From: an uncultured Oscillospiraceae bacterium
Lineage (GTDB): Bacteria; Bacillota; Clostridia; Oscillospirales; Oscillospiraceae
Assembly: GCA_944387015.1 (NCBI GenBank)
Contig: CALXDH010000008.1
Coordinates: 1-64,000, forward strand
Reading direction: 5' to 3'
Length of the DNA: 64,000 bases
This document shows positions 44,421 to 52,729 of the stretch, piece after piece. A model generated the notes under the pieces. That model saw only the letters and a list, made by a program, of their open reading frames with translations, was not told the origin of the DNA and ran no database searches. Each line of letters opens with the position of its first letter. Position 1 is the stretch's first letter. Made by a program: the position numbers and the translations under genes.

Positions 44421-47061
44421 AGGCGTTGGCGCACTCGGTAACAGCGATGAAGGTGACCTTGCCATCCTCAACATACACGTCAGCCTTCACGTAGCCCTTG
44501 TTCAGAGCAGCGACCAGCTTGGAAGTGGTGTTGATCTCGTTGGAGTAGTCATCAGCCTTCATGGCGCTGGAGGAACGAGTGTCGATGACGGTAGCACCGC
44601 TCATGGAAGTGCCCACGAACACAACAGTGTTGTAGTAGGTGTTGCCGTCAGCATCCTGGCCCTCGGAAGGAGCGGTAACAGCGTTGCTGCGGGCGGTGGT
44701 GAAGTACACACCGGTAGCAGTGCCGCTGGTGCTGCTGCCAACCTCGCCGGCGCCGATCTTGTCGCCGCTGGCGCTCTTCAGCTCATAGATGCCGTCAGAG
44801 TTCATGGTGTAACGATAGAAGCCCTGAGTGGGAGCACCAGCCTGATCGATGGTGACATCCTCGTTGTTCAGCTCATCCATGAACCACAGGGAGCCTTCCC
44901 AGCCGTCCTTGTTCTCGGTGTTGGCATCGCTATCCAGGTAGACAATGTCAGCAGCGGAGGTAGCGCCGTTCAGATCGTCGCCAATATAGATCACGACCAG
45001 AGCGTCGTTGTCGTTGGCGATCACGATGGCCTTAACGTCGCCGCTGGCAGAATCGCAATCCATGCTCATCACGCCGGTAGCGGTCTTGACGTCAATGTCA
45101 GCGCCGGACTTCTCCACGGAGATGAAGAAGGTGCTGTCGTCCAGATAGTACACATCATCGGTGCGAACCACGGAAGAGGTGCTGGTCACGTCAGCCTCCA
45201 GAGTCTCAGCCTCGGTCACGGTGTACTTGGAGTTGCTGTACTTATCGCCGGACCACTTGTTGCTGTCCTCATCAAGCTTATACAGCTTGCCGAGGGGCTT
45301 AATGGTGGAAGAAGCCTTGGAGGTATCGGTGGTCAGATCGCAGGAAACATCGGTATCGACCTTCAGCTCCTGAACAGTGCCGTCCTTCAGGGACACGGCC
45401 TGAACATAGGTGGAATCGCTGCCGGCCTTGGTCTCCTTGTAGTAGCCAGTCACATAGTAGACGTCGCTCAGGGAAGCGGTGACGTCGCCGTCAACAGCCA
45501 GGACATAGCCCTCGGCGGTCAGGTACACATTGTACTCCTTGTTGAAGTCAACGGTATCGGTGTCGGTCAGGCCGGTGAACTGAGCAGCGTAGTTGTACTT
45601 GGTGCCGTCGACAGTGATGCTGCCGTTCTTGACACCCTTGCCAGAGCCCTGATAGTTGCCCAGCAGGAAGTTGGCGTAATCGGTGGTCTCAACCTTGCGG
45701 GAAGCAGAGGGAGTGCCGGTCACGGTCTCAACAATATAGCTGTCGAGGATCGCGTCGTCATCGTCGGCATCAGCAGCCAGAGCCACAGCCAGGACGGTGC
45801 CTTCCTCATAATCAGCGTTGTAGCCGTTGAGGACCTTCTCGTCGCTGTTGTAGTCATCATAGTAGTCGCCGTTGCCCAGGGAGTCGCCGTTGATGTCAAC
45901 CAGGCTCAGCTCCACGGAAGCATCGCGGTTCTTCAGAGTGGTGGACAGATCGTCGTCCACGGCGTCGATCTTGGCATAGGTGTAAGAACGGATCACGATG
46001 GTCTCAACGTCGTTGTCGTCGTTCTCATAGACATCGATGATGTCGCCCTTGCCGGCCAGATCATCATCACCCTTGACAGCGCTGTACTTGCCGAGATCCA
46101 GGCCGTTGAAGAAGACCTTGGCATCAGCGTCGATGTCCTTGCTGGAGATGTCCATGTAATCACCGTCGGTGATCAGGGTCTCCAGGGACTTCTCAGCGTC
46201 AGCAACCACGAGGGTAGCGTCAGCGTCCTTATCATAGGTGCCGATCTCGTCGCCGTCATAGGTCCACTTGGTAGCGGGAGCGTCGAAGCCATTGGTGTCG
46301 TCCTTGGCCTTCAGCTTGTCGAAGTTCTTCTCGCAGAACTCGAGGGTGGTGTCGTCACTGTCACCAGTGTAGGACTTGTAGCCGTCCTGAGACACGTTCT
46401 TAGCCTCGGAACCGCCGACGGTGACCTGAGCGCCTTCCACGGAAACGGTGGTCTTGGCGTCATACTCAACCATGGTGGCCTTCAGGGTGTTGAAGGCATA
46501 CAGGCAGGCCTCTTCACGGGTCACAGCGTTGACACCGACAAAGTTGTCGTTGCCGTCGTCCAGGCCGATGCCCAGAGCGCGCTTGCCAACGGCGATGGAC
46601 CAGTTGGCGCCGGTGTAGCCCTCGATGTCGCTGTCATAGCCCAGGGCGCCCAGCAGCATCTTCATGAAGGCATAGCCGGTCAGGGTAGCGGCGGGCTTGA
46701 AGGTGCCGTCGGCATAACCGGAGATGATGCCTTCCTTCTGGCAGTACGCAATGTAGCCAGCGAAGGTGTTGGTGGTAGGAACGTCGCTGTAGGGAGCGGT
46801 GTCAGCGCGCAGAGCGCTGGCGGTGGTGGTGCCCAGGATCAGGTTGCAGATGATCTTGGCGGCAGCGCCACGGGTCAGGGTGTTCTGGGGATTGAAAGCG
46901 CCGTCTTCGTAGCCCTCAACAATGCCCAGAGCGGACACCACGTCAACAGCTTCTTTGTACTCGATCTTGCTGTTGTCCGTGAAGTCCTTGGCACCGGCAG
47001 AGACAGTGACCAGAGACATGGTCATCGCCAGAGCCAGAACCAGAGAAAGGAACTTCTTCAT
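44419..47061 (-). CDS. S-layer homology (SLH) domain surface protein, SLH2
   Basis: The 880-residue paralogue of the protein at 38302-41277 has the same signal peptide apart from one residue and three SLH repeats (GYEDGAFNPQNTLTRG; GYADGTFKPAATLTG; FVGVNAVTREEA). The body aligns with SLH1 over most of its length (shared DVDDTIVIRSYTYAKIDAVDD-type blocks) but has diverged. It ends at VYVEDGKVTFIAVTECANA, where SLH1 continues with a Ser linker and another domain. It is Asp-rich with highly expressed codon use. RBS AAAGGAGGAG is inside the shared repeat. The leader upstream of the repeat differs from SLH1 and I see no strong promoter there. Confidence 0.92.
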   Translation of the reverse strand: MKKFLSLVLALAMTMSLVTVSAGAKDFTDNSKIEYKEAVDVVSALGIVEGYEDGAFNPQNTLTRGAAAKIICNLILGTTTASALRADTAPYSDVPTTNTFAGYIAYCQKEGIISGYADGTFKPAATLTGYAFMKMLLGALGYDSDIEGYTGANWSIAVGKRALGIGLDDGNDNFVGVNAVTREEACLYAFNTLKATMVEYDAKTTVSVEGAQVTVGGSEAKNVSQDGYKSYTGDSDDTTLEFCEKNFDKLKAKDDTNGFDAPATKWTYDGDEIGTYDKDADATLVVADAEKSLETLITDGDYMDISSKDIDADAKVFFNGLDLGKYSAVKGDDDLAGKGDIIDVYENDDNDVETIVIRSYTYAKIDAVDDDLSTTLKNRDASVELSLVDINGDSLGNGDYYDDYNSDEKVLNGYNADYEEGTVLAVALAADADDDDAILDSYIVETVTGTPSASRKVETTDYANFLLGNYQGSGKGVKNGSITVDGTKYNYAAQFTGLTDTDTVDFNKEYNVYLTAEGYVLAVDGDVTASLSDVYYVTGYYKETKAGSDSTYVQAVSLKDGTVQELKVDTDVSCDLTTDTSKASSTIKPLGKLYKLDEDSNKWSGDKYSNSKYTVTEAETLEADVTSTSSVVRTDDVYYLDDSTFFISVEKSGADIDVKTATGVMSMDCDSASGDVKAIVIANDNDALVVIYIGDDLNGATSAADIVYLDSDANTENKDGWEGSLWFMDELNNEDVTIDQAGAPTQGFYRYTMNSDGIYELKSASGDKIGAGEVGSSTSGTATGVYFTTARSNAVTAPSEGQDADGNTYYNTVVFVGTSMSGATVIDTRSSSAMKADDYSNEINTTSKLVAALNKGYVKADVYVEDGKVTFIAVTECANA

Positions 47062-47131
47062 GGGATTTTCTCCTCCTTTTGAATTTACCGTCCGGCCTGC
47101 CAGTTCCTTCCGGGAGAGGCACTCCCCAAGG
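47029..47131 (-). repeat. Right arm of the SLH leader inverted repeat
   Basis: Positions 47029-47098 repeat 38265-38334 in reverse without mismatch, and 47113-47131 repeats the 19-base block at 38233-38251. The CACTCC/GGAGTG hairpin around TTGG is found in this copy. Confidence 0.95.
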
Positions 47132-47269
47132 AGTGATATATTTGCCTGCAAAAAGCGAGATTCAAAAGAGACCTGGTAGCCCGCAGAATTCTCGAAATCG
47201 AGGAAATCCCCTTGTGCACAGAGTTTTTGACTGGTAGCATCTGCGGAGAACGGTAACAAAGAGTATCTT

Positions 47270-48361
47270 TTATGGACGAATGGCCTGAGCAACGGCCTGC
47301 AAGGTGCGGCTCTCCGTCTCATCAAACAGATGGATGTAAATATTACTGGTGACGGAGATGGAACTGTGTCCCAGCGCTTTTGAAATATCATACATGGGAA
47401 TACCCTGGCTGTTGGCCACGGAAGCGAAAGAGTGGCGCAGGCCGTGCAGTGTGATGGGAGGAAGATGATTCTCCCGGACAATGTGCAGAAGGGCCTCTGT
47501 CAAGTAATTGGGAGTGGGGGGAGTGCCGTCTGTTTTTAAAACAACATATTCCTCCGGATCCGTACTGCGCCGCTGCTCCAGCGCCCGCTGCAACAGGGAG
47601 ACCAGCTCAGGAGAGCCGCTGATCCCCAGACGGCGGATCGAGGACTGTGTTTTGGGAAGTTTTACAACTTCACGGCCGCCAACTTCCGTCCGCACTTCCT
47701 GAATCACGATGATACCGGCGGAAAGATCCACACACCGCCACCGCAGGCCGGCAATTTCGCTGCGCCGCAGCCCCAGGTAAGCTGCCAGCTTTACAGGAAG
47801 CTCCATTAGGCTGCCCTCCACGACACAGAATAAAATGCGAAGCTGTTCAGGGGAGTAGAAAGTATAGCGCGGAGCGATCCGACGGGGCGGGACTACCTGT
47901 TCCATGGGGTTTTCCGGAAGAAGTCTGAGGGCGGCTGCTTTTCGTAAAACGGTAAAAAGCAGGGTATAATGTTTGAGGACCGTGTTGGGAGAGAGGCCCT
48001 CCGTCAGCTTTTGAGAGAGATAGTTCTGAATGGTCAATGGATTGAGGGAACGAAGGGGAACCGTTCCCAGTACGGGAAGAATGTGAGTTCGGACAATGTT
48101 CTGATAGGCATAGAGTGTGCTTGCCGCCCGGCTGGCGGAGACGTCCTCCCGCAGCCACCATTCCAGCCATTGCCCAAGGGAACAGAAGGCACCCGGACAA
48201 ACGGAAGAGGAGACGACGCCTTCATTGAGCATACGCAGCGCCTCTTCATAGGAGCGGAACGTTTTGGTGTGCCGCCTGCGGCCGCTGCCCGGGAGCGTCA
48301 CATAATAAAGACGTCTCTCGTCATCATACGACAGATTTTTTTGCAGGGATTTGCGTGCCAT
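47270..48361 (-). CDS. Tyrosine site-specific recombinase
   Basis: The 363-residue integrase-type protein has a basic N-terminal arm (MARKSLQKN), a SAM-like core-binding domain (about 60-150) and a catalytic domain with Arg199 (LGLRRSE), Lys237 (PKTQ), His306 and Arg309 (HGLRH), His332 (LGHSS) and Tyr342 (SNIYIH). All catalytic residues are present. No excisionase, relaxase or phage genes accompany it, so it is not part of a recognisable mobile element. It lies about 140 bp outside the right arm of the SLH repeat. AAGGAGG precedes the ATG. A role in DNA inversion at this locus is inferred. Confidence 0.93.
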   Translation of the reverse strand: MARKSLQKNLSYDDERRLYYVTLPGSGRRRHTKTFRSYEEALRMLNEGVVSSSVCPGAFCSLGQWLEWWLREDVSASRAASTLYAYQNIVRTHILPVLGTVPLRSLNPLTIQNYLSQKLTEGLSPNTVLKHYTLLFTVLRKAAALRLLPENPMEQVVPPRRIAPRYTFYSPEQLRILFCVVEGSLMELPVKLAAYLGLRRSEIAGLRWRCVDLSAGIIVIQEVRTEVGGREVVKLPKTQSSIRRLGISGSPELVSLLQRALEQRRSTDPEEYVVLKTDGTPPTPNYLTEALLHIVRENHLPPITLHGLRHSFASVANSQGIPMYDISKALGHSSISVTSNIYIHLFDETESRTLQAVAQAIRP

Positions 48362-48387
48362 GTTGAGATTCCTCCTTACGATTATAT

Positions 48388-48418
48388 GCAGAGGAAAACC
48401 GTCGAAAACGGCCTCTGC
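48388..48418. repeat. Inverted repeat in the recombinase leader
   Basis: GCAGAGG (48388-48394) and CCTCTGC (48412-48418) flank 17 bp that hold an inner CCGT/ACGG repeat. It could be a leader hairpin or an accessory recombinase site. Confidence 0.55.
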
Positions 48419-48440
48419 TATGAGTAGTATAGAAAGTTTT

Positions 48441-48481
48441 TTCCATTTGCGCATTTTTCGTTGCATAAAAAGCGCATGGAA
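48441..48481. repeat. Long inverted repeat upstream of the recombinase
   Basis: TTCCATTTGCGCATTTTT (48441-48458) and AAAAAGCGCATGGAA (48467-48481) pair with three unpaired bases around an 8-bp centre (CGTTGCAT). Arms with a short centre resemble tyrosine recombinase core sites; binding by the adjacent enzyme is a guess. The rest of 48482-48582 holds nothing I recognise. Confidence 0.5.
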
Positions 48482-48582
48482 GGATCTCTGCGGCGGCGTA
48501 CTCAAAGATCCGGCGGAGCCTCGCAGCGTGGTATGCGGTTTCCCGAAACAGCGAAAAAGGTTCACCCTGACCGGCGGAAGGC

Positions 48583-48624
48583 AAAAGCCCCGGTCTCTCC
48601 CATGGGAGAGACCGGGGCTTTTTT
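48583..48624. terminator. Terminator after the Na/Pi gene
   Basis: AGCCCCGGTCTCTCC and GGAGAGACCGGGGCT form a 15-pair stem, with A4 on the left and T7 on the right, so it can work in both directions. Confidence 0.9.
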
Positions 48625-48664
48625 TGCGCAGCAGCAAAACGCGGACAAAGCGTCAAAGAGAAGC

Positions 48665-50302
48665 TTACAGCTGGCAGGCGGAAGACAACGTGCGGCAGAT
48701 ATTCAGAATATGGTCGCCGATCCGCTCAAAGTCGGTCAGCATTTCGGAATAAAGGATACACGTCTCACCGGAGCAGGTCCCGTTTTGCAGACGGTCCAGT
48801 TGATGCTGGCGGAAGTCCAGCGTCATGTCGTCAATTCTTTGCTCCAGAGCCGAGACCTGAGTCAGGGCATCCAAAGAGACAGAGTCGATATTCTTGACCA
48901 GGGACAGAGCTTTCAGACTGATCTGGTGCATTTGGGTAATTTCCTGCCGTGCACCGTCTGAAAAGCTCAGCTGCCGGGATTCCAGGATCTGTGTGTACTG
49001 GCAGATATTAATGGCGTGGTCGCCGATCCGCTCCAGGTCTCCGGAAATTTTCAGATAGGCGCTGATGAGAGCGGAGTCATGGGGATTGTTTTCATACGTG
49101 ATCACCCGGGAGATGTACTTGGTGACCTCGCGATTGATATAGTCCACGTAGTCCTCGGTTTTTTCCACGCCGGGCAGCCGGTCTGCATTTCCGTCCAGCA
49201 CAGCGAGAAAGCTCTCGTCCACATTGCGCTGAACCATATCCGCCATCCGGCTCAGCTCCTGACGCAGGTCGTTGATGGCAATGGCGGAGTTGCCCATCTT
49301 GGAATCGGGCAGAGCTTCCTGCGGCTTGATATAGAGCAGCTTCTGAGTCTGGTCGTCTTCATAGGGCCGTTCCGGAAGAATCCGGGTGGCGATGGCGGCC
49401 AGCTGGTTGCCCAGAGGCAGCAGCAGCACCGTGGTGGTGATGTTGAAGAGGGTGTGCATGTTGGCGATCTGCGCTGCCGGATTGCTGGGCGTGATGCTCT
49501 CCACCAGGTCCGTCAGGGGGAAGAGCATGCAGATGGTGGTAAAGAGAATGGTACCGATGATATTGAAGAGCAGGTGGATAATGGTGGTGCGCTTGGCGTT
49601 ACGGCTGGTGCCGATCGAAGCCAGAACGGCGGTGATGCAGGTACCGATGTTCTGGCCGAACAGGACATACACCGCGCTGGACAGGCCGATCAGGCCGCTG
49701 CCGGCCAGAGCCTGCAAAATACCGACAGAGGCGGAGGAGGACTGGATGATGGCCGTGAACAGCGCACCGGCCAGAATCCCCAGCAGGGGGTTGCTGAAGC
49801 GGGTCATCAAACCGATAAACGCCTCGGATTCCCGCAGGGGAAGCATGGAGGAACTCATCATCTCCATGCCCAAAAACAAGATACCCAGGCCGGCGATGAT
49901 CTGCCCGTAGTGGTGGAAAACGGCCTTTTTCAAAAAGACCACCATGGCCACGCCCACAAAGGCAAACAGCGGGGCCATCGCGCCCACGTCCAGGGCAATG
50001 AGCTGGCCGGTGATGGTAGTGCCGATATTGGCGCCCATGATGATCCAGACAGCTTGACGCAGCGTCATCATGCCGGAGTTGACGAAGCCCACCACCATCA
50101 CAGTGGTGGCGGAAGAGGACTGGATCACTGCGGTGATGCCGGCGCCCACGGCAACACCAAGAAAGCGGTTGGCAGTCAGCTTTTCCAGGATCTGCTTCAT
50201 GCGGTTGCCTGCGGCGGCCTCCAGTCCGGTGCTCATCATCTGCATGCCGTACAGGAAAAGTGCCAGACCGCCCAATAGGCTTAGAAAGTGGGTTACATCC
50301 AT
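48665..50302 (-). CDS. Na/Pi cotransporter family protein with PhoU domain
   Basis: The 545-residue protein has two Na/Pi cotransporter repeats, each with the QSSSA motif (TAVIQSSSATTVM near 58; TAIIQSSSASVGI near 187), in about 8-9 membrane segments. A C-terminal PhoU-like four-helix domain (about 330-545) carries the paired motifs SGDLERIGDHAIN and LTDFERIGDHILN. It probably takes up phosphate with sodium at low affinity. AAAGGAG precedes the ATG. The leader carries an attenuator-like hairpin. Confidence 0.92.
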   Translation of the reverse strand: MDVTHFLSLLGGLALFLYGMQMMSTGLEAAAGNRMKQILEKLTANRFLGVAVGAGITAVIQSSSATTVMVVGFVNSGMMTLRQAVWIIMGANIGTTITGQLIALDVGAMAPLFAFVGVAMVVFLKKAVFHHYGQIIAGLGILFLGMEMMSSSMLPLRESEAFIGLMTRFSNPLLGILAGALFTAIIQSSSASVGILQALAGSGLIGLSSAVYVLFGQNIGTCITAVLASIGTSRNAKRTTIIHLLFNIIGTILFTTICMLFPLTDLVESITPSNPAAQIANMHTLFNITTTVLLLPLGNQLAAIATRILPERPYEDDQTQKLLYIKPQEALPDSKMGNSAIAINDLRQELSRMADMVQRNVDESFLAVLDGNADRLPGVEKTEDYVDYINREVTKYISRVITYENNPHDSALISAYLKISGDLERIGDHAINICQYTQILESRQLSFSDGARQEITQMHQISLKALSLVKNIDSVSLDALTQVSALEQRIDDMTLDFRQHQLDRLQNGTCSGETCILYSEMLTDFERIGDHILNICRTLSSACQL

Positions 50303-50351
50303 ACTCGGTAGTCTCCTTTATGGGTAAGGGTATGTGGGGGAAGAGTTCCGC

Positions 50352-50396
50352 AAAAAAGCGGAATAGCTCGCAATCGATCGTCGTGAGTTATTCCGC
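50352..50396 (-). promoter_or_regulatory. Attenuator-like hairpin in the Na/Pi gene leader
   Basis: GCGGAATAACTC and GAGCTATTCCGC (minus strand) form a stem of 12 pairs (one G-T) followed by T6 at 50352-50357. It begins about 15-20 nt after the expected transcription start, far from any upstream gene end except one already having its own terminator. Confidence 0.6.
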
Positions 50397-50412
50397 GCGG
50401 ATTTCCCATACC

Positions 50413-50441
50413 ATAATAAAGAAAGAACCGGGAGGTGTCAA
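50413..50441 (-). promoter_or_regulatory. Promoter of the Na/Pi gene
   Basis: Minus strand TTGACA (50436-50441) and TATTAT (50413-50418) lie 17 bp apart. Confidence 0.85.
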
Positions 50442-50477
50442 GAAAATGGTCGAATGCTTAATGAAATATTGATTTCG

Positions 50478-50510
50478 TAAAAGGGCCTGTGCCGGGAACT
50501 GGCACAGGCT
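50478..50510 (-). terminator. Terminator after the DUF2798 gene
   Basis: GCCTGTGCC and GGCACAGGC form a nine-pair stem followed on the minus strand by CCTTTTA. Confidence 0.75.
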
Positions 50511-50525
50511 TGGAAGAACGGTATC

Positions 50526-51029
50526 TCAAATGCGCGGCTGACGGTGCTTTGCGGCGTGGGCGGAGACTGCCTTCCGGCAGAACAGCGTACCAAAGAGCCG
50601 GCGGACCAGAGGGCCGCAGAAGAAAATCTGCCAGCAAAGTGCCATGGGGAAATTGCAGGCCACGGTTTGGAGCCACTGGGCCGGAAAAGACCAGCTGATA
50701 CCGTGGAAGATCAGCGTTGCCCAAAAGCTCATGGCAGGGCACATCAAAGACACGGTGACACCGGAGCGGACCAGTGTTACAAAAAGCGGATGATCAACAC
50801 CGGGAGTGACTTGGGAGAAGGCAATCTTCTGGGCCAGAGGATCCATCAAAAAGAAGCTGGTGACAAAGCACAGCGGCAGCATAAAGCGCATTTCCAGCAG
50901 TGCCTGCGGAACGCATGCGCCGGAAAGCCCGCCGCGTATCAATGAGGCATTATAAAGTTCCATGGCGATTACCATGAAAAGGCACATCAGGATCGTGAAC
51001 ACCACTTCCTGAAATTTATTTTTGGGCAT
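50526..51029 (-). CDS. DUF2798 membrane protein
   Basis: The protein of about 167 residues has four membrane segments in two repeated halves, each starting like a DUF2798 unit (FQEVVFTILMCLFMVIAMELYN; FVTLVRSGVTVSLMCPAMSFWATLI). Function is unknown. MPKNKFQ at 51029 matches family starts; ATG 51038 is nearer the AGGAG than usual and ATG 51056 lacks an RBS. A hairpin with T7 lies directly upstream. Confidence 0.8.
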   Translation of the reverse strand: MPKNKFQEVVFTILMCLFMVIAMELYNASLIRGGLSGACVPQALLEMRFMLPLCFVTSFFLMDPLAQKIAFSQVTPGVDHPLFVTLVRSGVTVSLMCPAMSFWATLIFHGISWSFPAQWLQTVACNFPMALCWQIFFCGPLVRRLFGTLFCRKAVSAHAAKHRQPRI

Positions 51030-51056
51030 TTGCGGCATGCGCTCCTTTCCGTACAT

Positions 51057-51103
51057 AAAAAAGCCGCGCAGTGCAACTGGACTTACGTGTCAGGCACTGC
51101 GCG
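51057..51103 (-). promoter_or_regulatory. Attenuator-like hairpin before the DUF2798 gene
   Basis: On the minus strand GCGCAGTGC and GCACTGCGC enclose about 19 nt, then GGC and T6-T7 (about 51057-51063) follow immediately before the coding region. It lies about 10 nt after the expected transcript start. Confidence 0.6.
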
Positions 51104-51112
51104 TTTAAACTT

Positions 51113-51141
51113 ATCATACGCAAAAACAACAGAGGCTGCAA
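51113..51141 (-). promoter_or_regulatory. Promoter of the DUF2798 gene
   Basis: Minus strand TTGCAG (51136-51141) and TATGAT (51113-51118) lie 17 bp apart. Confidence 0.6.
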
Positions 51142-51249
51142 AGGCAATGGTGCACGAAGTTTGATGCTGCGGACTGGAAAAGCCCCGGCATTTTGCGCAT
51201 GCTCCCTGCCGGATGCCAAGGAAGTTCCGCCGGGATGCCGCGGAGGGTC

Positions 51250-51285
51250 AAAAAAACGGCCGCACCATCGGTGCGGCCGTTTTTA
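51250..51285. terminator. Terminator after the dicarboxylate symporter gene
   Basis: ACGGCCGCACC and GGTGCGGCCGT form an 11-pair stem with A6 left and T5 right, so it acts on minus transcripts and possibly both ways. Confidence 0.9.
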
Positions 51286-51304
51286 CAGGCAGAGGATAGA
51301 ACGA

Positions 51305-52525
51305 TCAGTTCTTCTTGACCAGCTTGCCCTCCCACTTGGAGACGCACAGCGTGCAGGAGATGTCGCCGGTGACGTTCATGCAGGTGCGGCCCATGTCGAA
51401 CAGCCGGTCCACAGCCACGATCAGGCCGATATAGTCCACGGGGATGTTCAGCGCGGTGAGCACCATGGTCAGCATGACCATGCCGGCGCCGGGGGTTCCG
51501 GCGGTGCCGATGGAGGCCAGGGTGGCGGTGATGACGATGGTCACCATCTGTTCAAGGCCCAGGTGCATGCCGGCACAGGTGGCCAGGAAGATGGTGGCCA
51601 CGCACTGATAGATGGCGGTGCCGTCCATGTTGATGGTAGCGCCCAGAGGAAGCACGAAGGCGGCCACGTCCTGATCGGCACCCATCTCGTCAGCGCACTC
51701 CTTGGAGACAGGGATGGTGGCGGCAGAGGAGGTGGTGCTGAAGGCAAACATCATGGCCGCGGAAGCACCCTTGAAAAACCACAGGGGGTTGATTCCGGCA
51801 AAGATGCGGACGGCGGAGGAGTATACCACCACCGCATGGACCACATAGCCGATATAGGCGCACAGGATCACGAGAGCCAGAGAGCCCAGGATCTCGACGC
51901 CCTGAGTGGCCACCACCCAGGACATATAGGTGAACACGCCGATGGGGCTCAGGCTGATGATGAAGGCCATCAGCCGCTCAATGACGGAATAGAAGGAAGC
52001 GACGATGTCCCGGCACAGCTGACCCTTTTCACCGGCAGCCAGAATGGCGCCGCCGAAGAACAGGGCAATGACGATCACCTGCAGCATGTTGGCCTCGGAG
52101 AAGGAGACCCACATATTGGAGGGGAAGATGCTCACCAGCACGCTCATAAAGCCGCTGAATTCGCTGGCCTCATAGGTGACGCCCTCGGTGGAGAGGGTGG
52201 GGAAGAGTCCTGCGCCGTTGAAGAGGTTGGCCAGGATCAGGCCGATCACGCAGGCGATGGCGGTGGTGCACATGAAGTAGACGATGGTCTTCCAGGCAAC
52301 AGAGCCCACTTTCCGCATATCACCCATGGAAATAATGCCGTCGATCATGGAGAACAGCACCACGGGAACTACGATGAACTTCAGCAGGTTGACGAAAATA
52401 TCGCCAAAGGGCTTCAGGTAGTTGGCAGTGAAATCGCCCAGGCCGGCAAAGTAGCAGATCAGACCCACCACAATGCCCAACAGCAGTGCGATGAAAATCT
52501 GCACGGGTAGGGACAGCTTCTTCAT
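51305..52525 (-). CDS. Dicarboxylate/amino acid:cation symporter (DAACS)
   Basis: The 406-residue protein has about eight membrane segments and two hairpin loops typical of the GltP/DctA family: the serine-rich FAFSTTSSAATIPVSKE near residue 265 and the NMDGTAIYQ motif near 305, plus the SIGTAGTPGAGMVML region near 348. It imports glutamate, aspartate or C4-dicarboxylates with Na or H ions. Its own promoter lies upstream; the racemase gene precedes it on the same strand. Confidence 0.93.
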   Translation of the reverse strand: MKKLSLPVQIFIALLLGIVVGLICYFAGLGDFTANYLKPFGDIFVNLLKFIVVPVVLFSMIDGIISMGDMRKVGSVAWKTIVYFMCTTAIACVIGLILANLFNGAGLFPTLSTEGVTYEASEFSGFMSVLVSIFPSNMWVSFSEANMLQVIVIALFFGGAILAAGEKGQLCRDIVASFYSVIERLMAFIISLSPIGVFTYMSWVVATQGVEILGSLALVILCAYIGYVVHAVVVYSSAVRIFAGINPLWFFKGASAAMMFAFSTTSSAATIPVSKECADEMGADQDVAAFVLPLGATINMDGTAIYQCVATIFLATCAGMHLGLEQMVTIVITATLASIGTAGTPGAGMVMLTMVLTALNIPVDYIGLIVAVDRLFDMGRTCMNVTGDISCTLCVSKWEGKLVKKN

Positions 52526-52605
52526 TCAAAACACCTCTCTCAATTTCTCTCAAAGTTTCCGCTCGGGGAGGACAGGCGGTCTCACCCCGCCGCCTCTTTG
52601 TTCAC

Positions 52606-52634
52606 ATTATAGCCAAAATTGAAACTTGTGTAAA
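52606..52634 (-). promoter_or_regulatory. Promoter of the DAACS gene
   Basis: Minus strand TTTACA (52629-52634) and TATAAT (52606-52611) lie 17 bp apart. Confidence 0.8.
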
Positions 52635-52674
52635 GGCAAGTGAAAAAAAGCGTAGGTTCCTATAAAGGTTTCGA

Positions 52675-52714
52675 CAAAAGGAAACCTCTGATTTGACAAA
52701 TCTGCCAAATCAGA
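52675..52714 (-). terminator. Probable terminator after the racemase gene
   Basis: TCTGATTTG and CAAATCAGA form a nine-pair stem; the minus strand continues GGTTTCCTTTTG, a broken T tract. Confidence 0.55.
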
Positions 52715-52729
52715 GACGATGATTTTTGC

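Noticed and set aside
47270..48361. Integrated phage or integrative element marked by the recombinase
   Set aside because: No phage, plasmid, relaxase or excisionase genes and no tRNA target lie nearby; flanking genes are chromosomal.
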